Assembly: GCA_030611395.1 (NCBI GenBank)
Contig: JAUWPX010000029.1
Span: 1-9,772 of the forward strand
Origin: Bacteroidota bacterium
Lineage (GTDB): Bacteria; Bacteroidota; Bacteroidia; Bacteroidales; VadinHA17
DNA length: 9,772 bases
Reading direction: 5' to 3'
The position numbers and the translations under genes are program-made. Shown here piece by piece: positions 7,868 through 9,772 of the stretch. The notes beneath the pieces were generated by a model. It was not told the origin of the DNA. It worked only from the letters and a program-made list of their open reading frames with translations, and searched no databases. How positions within the stretch are numbered: position 1 is the stretch's first letter; each line of letters begins with the position of its first letter.

Positions 7868-8770
7868 GTGGAAATAACAATTGAAAATCTGGGTAAGACC
7901 TACCGAAACGGGAACAATGCCCTGAAAGGGGTTAACCTGACCATTGAGAACGGAATGTTTGGATTGCTTGGTCCGAACGGTGCCGGTAAATCAACCCTTA
8001 TGAGGATTTTGGTTACGCTGATGAAACCCAGCACAGGGCAGGCAAAAGTAAATCAGCTTGACCTGATAAAAAACCGCAAAGAGATCCGTGCAATGATGGG
8101 TTATCTTCCACAGGATTTTCGCTTCTTTTCAAAATTACGTACATCTGAATTCCTGGATTATGCTGCCCGCTTAGCCGGCATGAAAAACCGCCGCGAGCGA
8201 AACATTGCCGTGGAAAAGATGCTTGAAGAAGTTGGTCTGTTTGAAGCAAGAGACCGTAAAGCAAGCAAACTATCGGGTGGAATGAAAAGGCGGCTGGGTA
8301 TTGCACAGGCACTTATAAATGAGCCGAAAATCATAATTATTGACGAACCCACTACCGGCCTCGATCCCGAGGAAAGGATACGATTCAGAAACCTGCTCTC
8401 TACAATGAGTACGAAAGATATTATTATCATCCTTTCCACGCACATTGTCGGGGATATTTCAAGCACATGTAATCAAATGGCATTGCTCGACCGCGGTGAG
8501 TTGGTTTTTTCCGGCCCACCCGACAGCCTTATCCAACAGACCAAAGGGCATGTCTGGCTTGTGCAGGCAAATGAAAAAGATTACCTTGAACTGAACAGAA
8601 AATACCCTGTCGTTTCCAGTGTTCCTGTTGAAGGTGGCTGGGAGATACAGGTTGTTGCCGACAAACTAAACGGCTTCAAGGCAAAGAAAATCGATCCTAA
8701 CCTGGAACATGCATACATTCATTTTATGGAAAACAAACAGGAAACCAGAGAAATAATACAAGCATTATGA
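7868..8770 (+). CDS. ABC transporter ATP-binding protein
   Basis: A 300-residue cytoplasmic ATPase subunit that powers the permease encoded immediately downstream. All nucleotide-binding motifs are present: Walker A GPNGAGKST (35-43), Q-loop Q82 in YLPQDF, signature LSGGM (135-139), Walker B IIIIDEP with D159/E160, D-loop GLDP (164-167) and H-loop H192 (LSTH). The C-terminal 90 residues form the accessory domain common in ABC-2-type (DrrA/CcmA-like) ATPases. The start is GTG 7868: an in-frame TGA lies just upstream at 7859-7861, and the next ATG falls too close to Walker A to leave a complete domain. The stop overlaps the permease start (ATGA), indicating translational coupling. The substrate is unknown. 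This class of pair in Bacteroidetes often has a permease fused to an M1-peptidase-like domain, which the neighbour may show. Confidence 0.93.
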   Translation: MEITIENLGKTYRNGNNALKGVNLTIENGMFGLLGPNGAGKSTLMRILVTLMKPSTGQAKVNQLDLIKNRKEIRAMMGYLPQDFRFFSKLRTSEFLDYAARLAGMKNRRERNIAVEKMLEEVGLFEARDRKASKLSGGMKRRLGIAQALINEPKIIIIDEPTTGLDPEERIRFRNLLSTMSTKDIIIILSTHIVGDISSTCNQMALLDRGELVFSGPPDSLIQQTKGHVWLVQANEKDYLELNRKYPVVSSVPVEGGWEIQVVADKLNGFKAKKIDPNLEHAYIHFMENKQETREIIQAL

Positions 8771-9772
8771 TCTCGATATATCATATCCGGTCCATTGCAA
8801 AATACGAGGTAAAAACGCTCTCCCGCAGTTGGTTTTTTTGCATTTTCGGATTATTATCGCTTGTGGTTCTATTTTTTTCAATCTAATGACGCAGACCAAC
8901 ATTGATGTTCCAGATTGGAGTTTCCTGGCTATTCCGTCAGGTATACCATATGCCAATCTGTTATTTTTAAATGTGGCACAGGCAATAATCGCCGTTTTTC
9001 TTGCTTCCGATTTTCTGAAACGGGATAAAAAACTGGATACTACCGAGGTAATTTATATGCGATCGATGACAAACGGGGATTATGTTATTGGAAAAACCGT
9101 GGGCAATTTAGCTGTTTTCTTTGCCATCAATTTTGCCGTGTTGCTAACCGCACTGATCTTTAATATGGCTGCCCAGGATATAAAGACCGACTTTATGGCT
9201 TACATTTACTACTTCCTGCTAATCAGCCTTCCCACCCTTATGTTTATTTTAGGGGCATCTTTTCTGCTAATGAGCATTATCAGGAACCAGGCCATTACAT
9301 TTATCCTGCTTCTTGGCTATATTGCCCTCACACTTTTTTACCTGCAAAACAAAGTATATTATCTTTTTGATTATATGGCTTTCAATATTCCCCTGATGAA
9401 ATCGGAATTCGTGGGCTTTAGTAATTTGAATGAAATTTTAGTTCACCGGGGTATCTATTTTTTTCTTGGTCTCGGATTTATTTCTCTTACTGTTTTTCTG
9501 TTAAGAAGATTACCCCAATCAAAGGGTATGAATTATATATCTCTGATTTTTGGCATATTAGCTATTGGGTTCAGTATCGGTCTCGTGAACAATCATATCC
9601 AAAGGTTCAGGCACGACCGGCAAACCCGTGAGGCAATCATCTCTCTTAATAACCAATATGCTTCAGAGCCGGTTTTTGATATTACACGTCATAATATTTC
9701 TTTGCAACATACCGGGCAAACTATTGAAGTGGATTCAAAGATCACGCTTCAAAACAACAATAATTCATCTGC
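8767..9772 (+). CDS. ABC-2-type permease, frame broken near the N-terminus, 3' end outside window
   Basis: Membrane subunit of the ABC transporter. ATG 8767 overlaps the ATPase stop and encodes MISIYHIRSIAKYEVKTL and a hydrophobic segment, then stops at TAA 8884-8886 after 39 residues. The -1 frame continues without a stop from there to the window end, about 295 residues counted from ATG 8886. One extra T in the T7 run at 8872-8878 would join the two parts into one normal-looking permease. The second part has about six hydrophobic segments (about 23-44, 72-97, 105-131, 136-153, 189-206, 217-234 counted from 8886) and a family-like motif YMRSMTNGDYVIGKTVGN. After the last one, a polar stretch (FDITRHNISLQHTGQTIEVD) resembles the first strands of an M1-peptidase-like extracytoplasmic domain; this is inferred, since the gene is cut off. 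Alternatively translation could restart at ATG 8886, which overlaps the TAA. Confidence 0.8.
8872..8878 (+). other. T7 run at the permease frame break
   Basis: Seven T's read as CTA TTT TTT TCA in the frame of ATG 8767, five bases before the TAA at 8884. A -1 ribosomal slip here, or one extra U added by RNA polymerase slippage, would give FFFNLMTQTN and enter the long downstream frame. A second T7 run at 8833-8839 could also host an indel, but a shift there would replace the hydrophobic CIFGLLSLVVLFF by a more polar sequence, so this run is the better candidate. Confidence 0.6.

Overview
The window looks like a piece of a Bacteroidetes chromosome, probably Bacteroidales or a near relative. 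The grounds are a response regulator that matches Bacteroides RprY almost motif for motif, start codons without Shine-Dalgarno sequences, TAnnTTTG (-7 type) promoter elements, and AT-rich intergenic DNA. I see no rRNA, tRNA, CRISPR array, integrase or intact insertion sequence.

Layout from left to right. (1) Positions 1-1226, plus strand: the C-terminal part of a sensor histidine kinase (its start lies outside the window), overlapping by 8 bases an OmpR-type response regulator; together they form an RprX/RprY-like two-component pair. (2) Positions 1241-5491, minus strand, tail to tail with the regulator: a very large (1416 aa) iron-sulfur protein of the BadF/BcrA/HgdC activase and HgdB-like dehydratase superfamily. 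Both halves are internally duplicated: two activase ATPase modules, a four-cysteine motif, then two HgdB/double-cubane-type modules. (3) Positions 5492-5821: an intergenic stretch with a promoter-like element for the large gene and an inverted pair of REP-like palindromes. (4) Positions 5822-7609, minus strand: lepA, encoding elongation factor 4. (5) Positions 7610-7867: a divergent intergenic region. (6) Positions 7868-9772, plus strand: an ABC transporter ATPase with a GTG start, then by ATGA overlap an ABC-2-type permease that runs off the window. The permease frame is broken at a run of seven T's about 105 bases after its start.

How the genes relate. The kinase/regulator pair is a signalling operon and the ATPase/permease pair is a transporter operon. 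The large activase gene and lepA appear to be separate transcription units on the minus strand. Nothing links the four units into one pathway. The most interesting points are the activase/dehydratase fusion, which may carry a whole ATP-driven low-potential electron transfer system in one chain but has no CoA-metabolism genes beside it here, and the permease frame break, which could be a sequencing error, a real mutation, or -1 slippage at a U-run. I did not find a clearly new multi-gene system.
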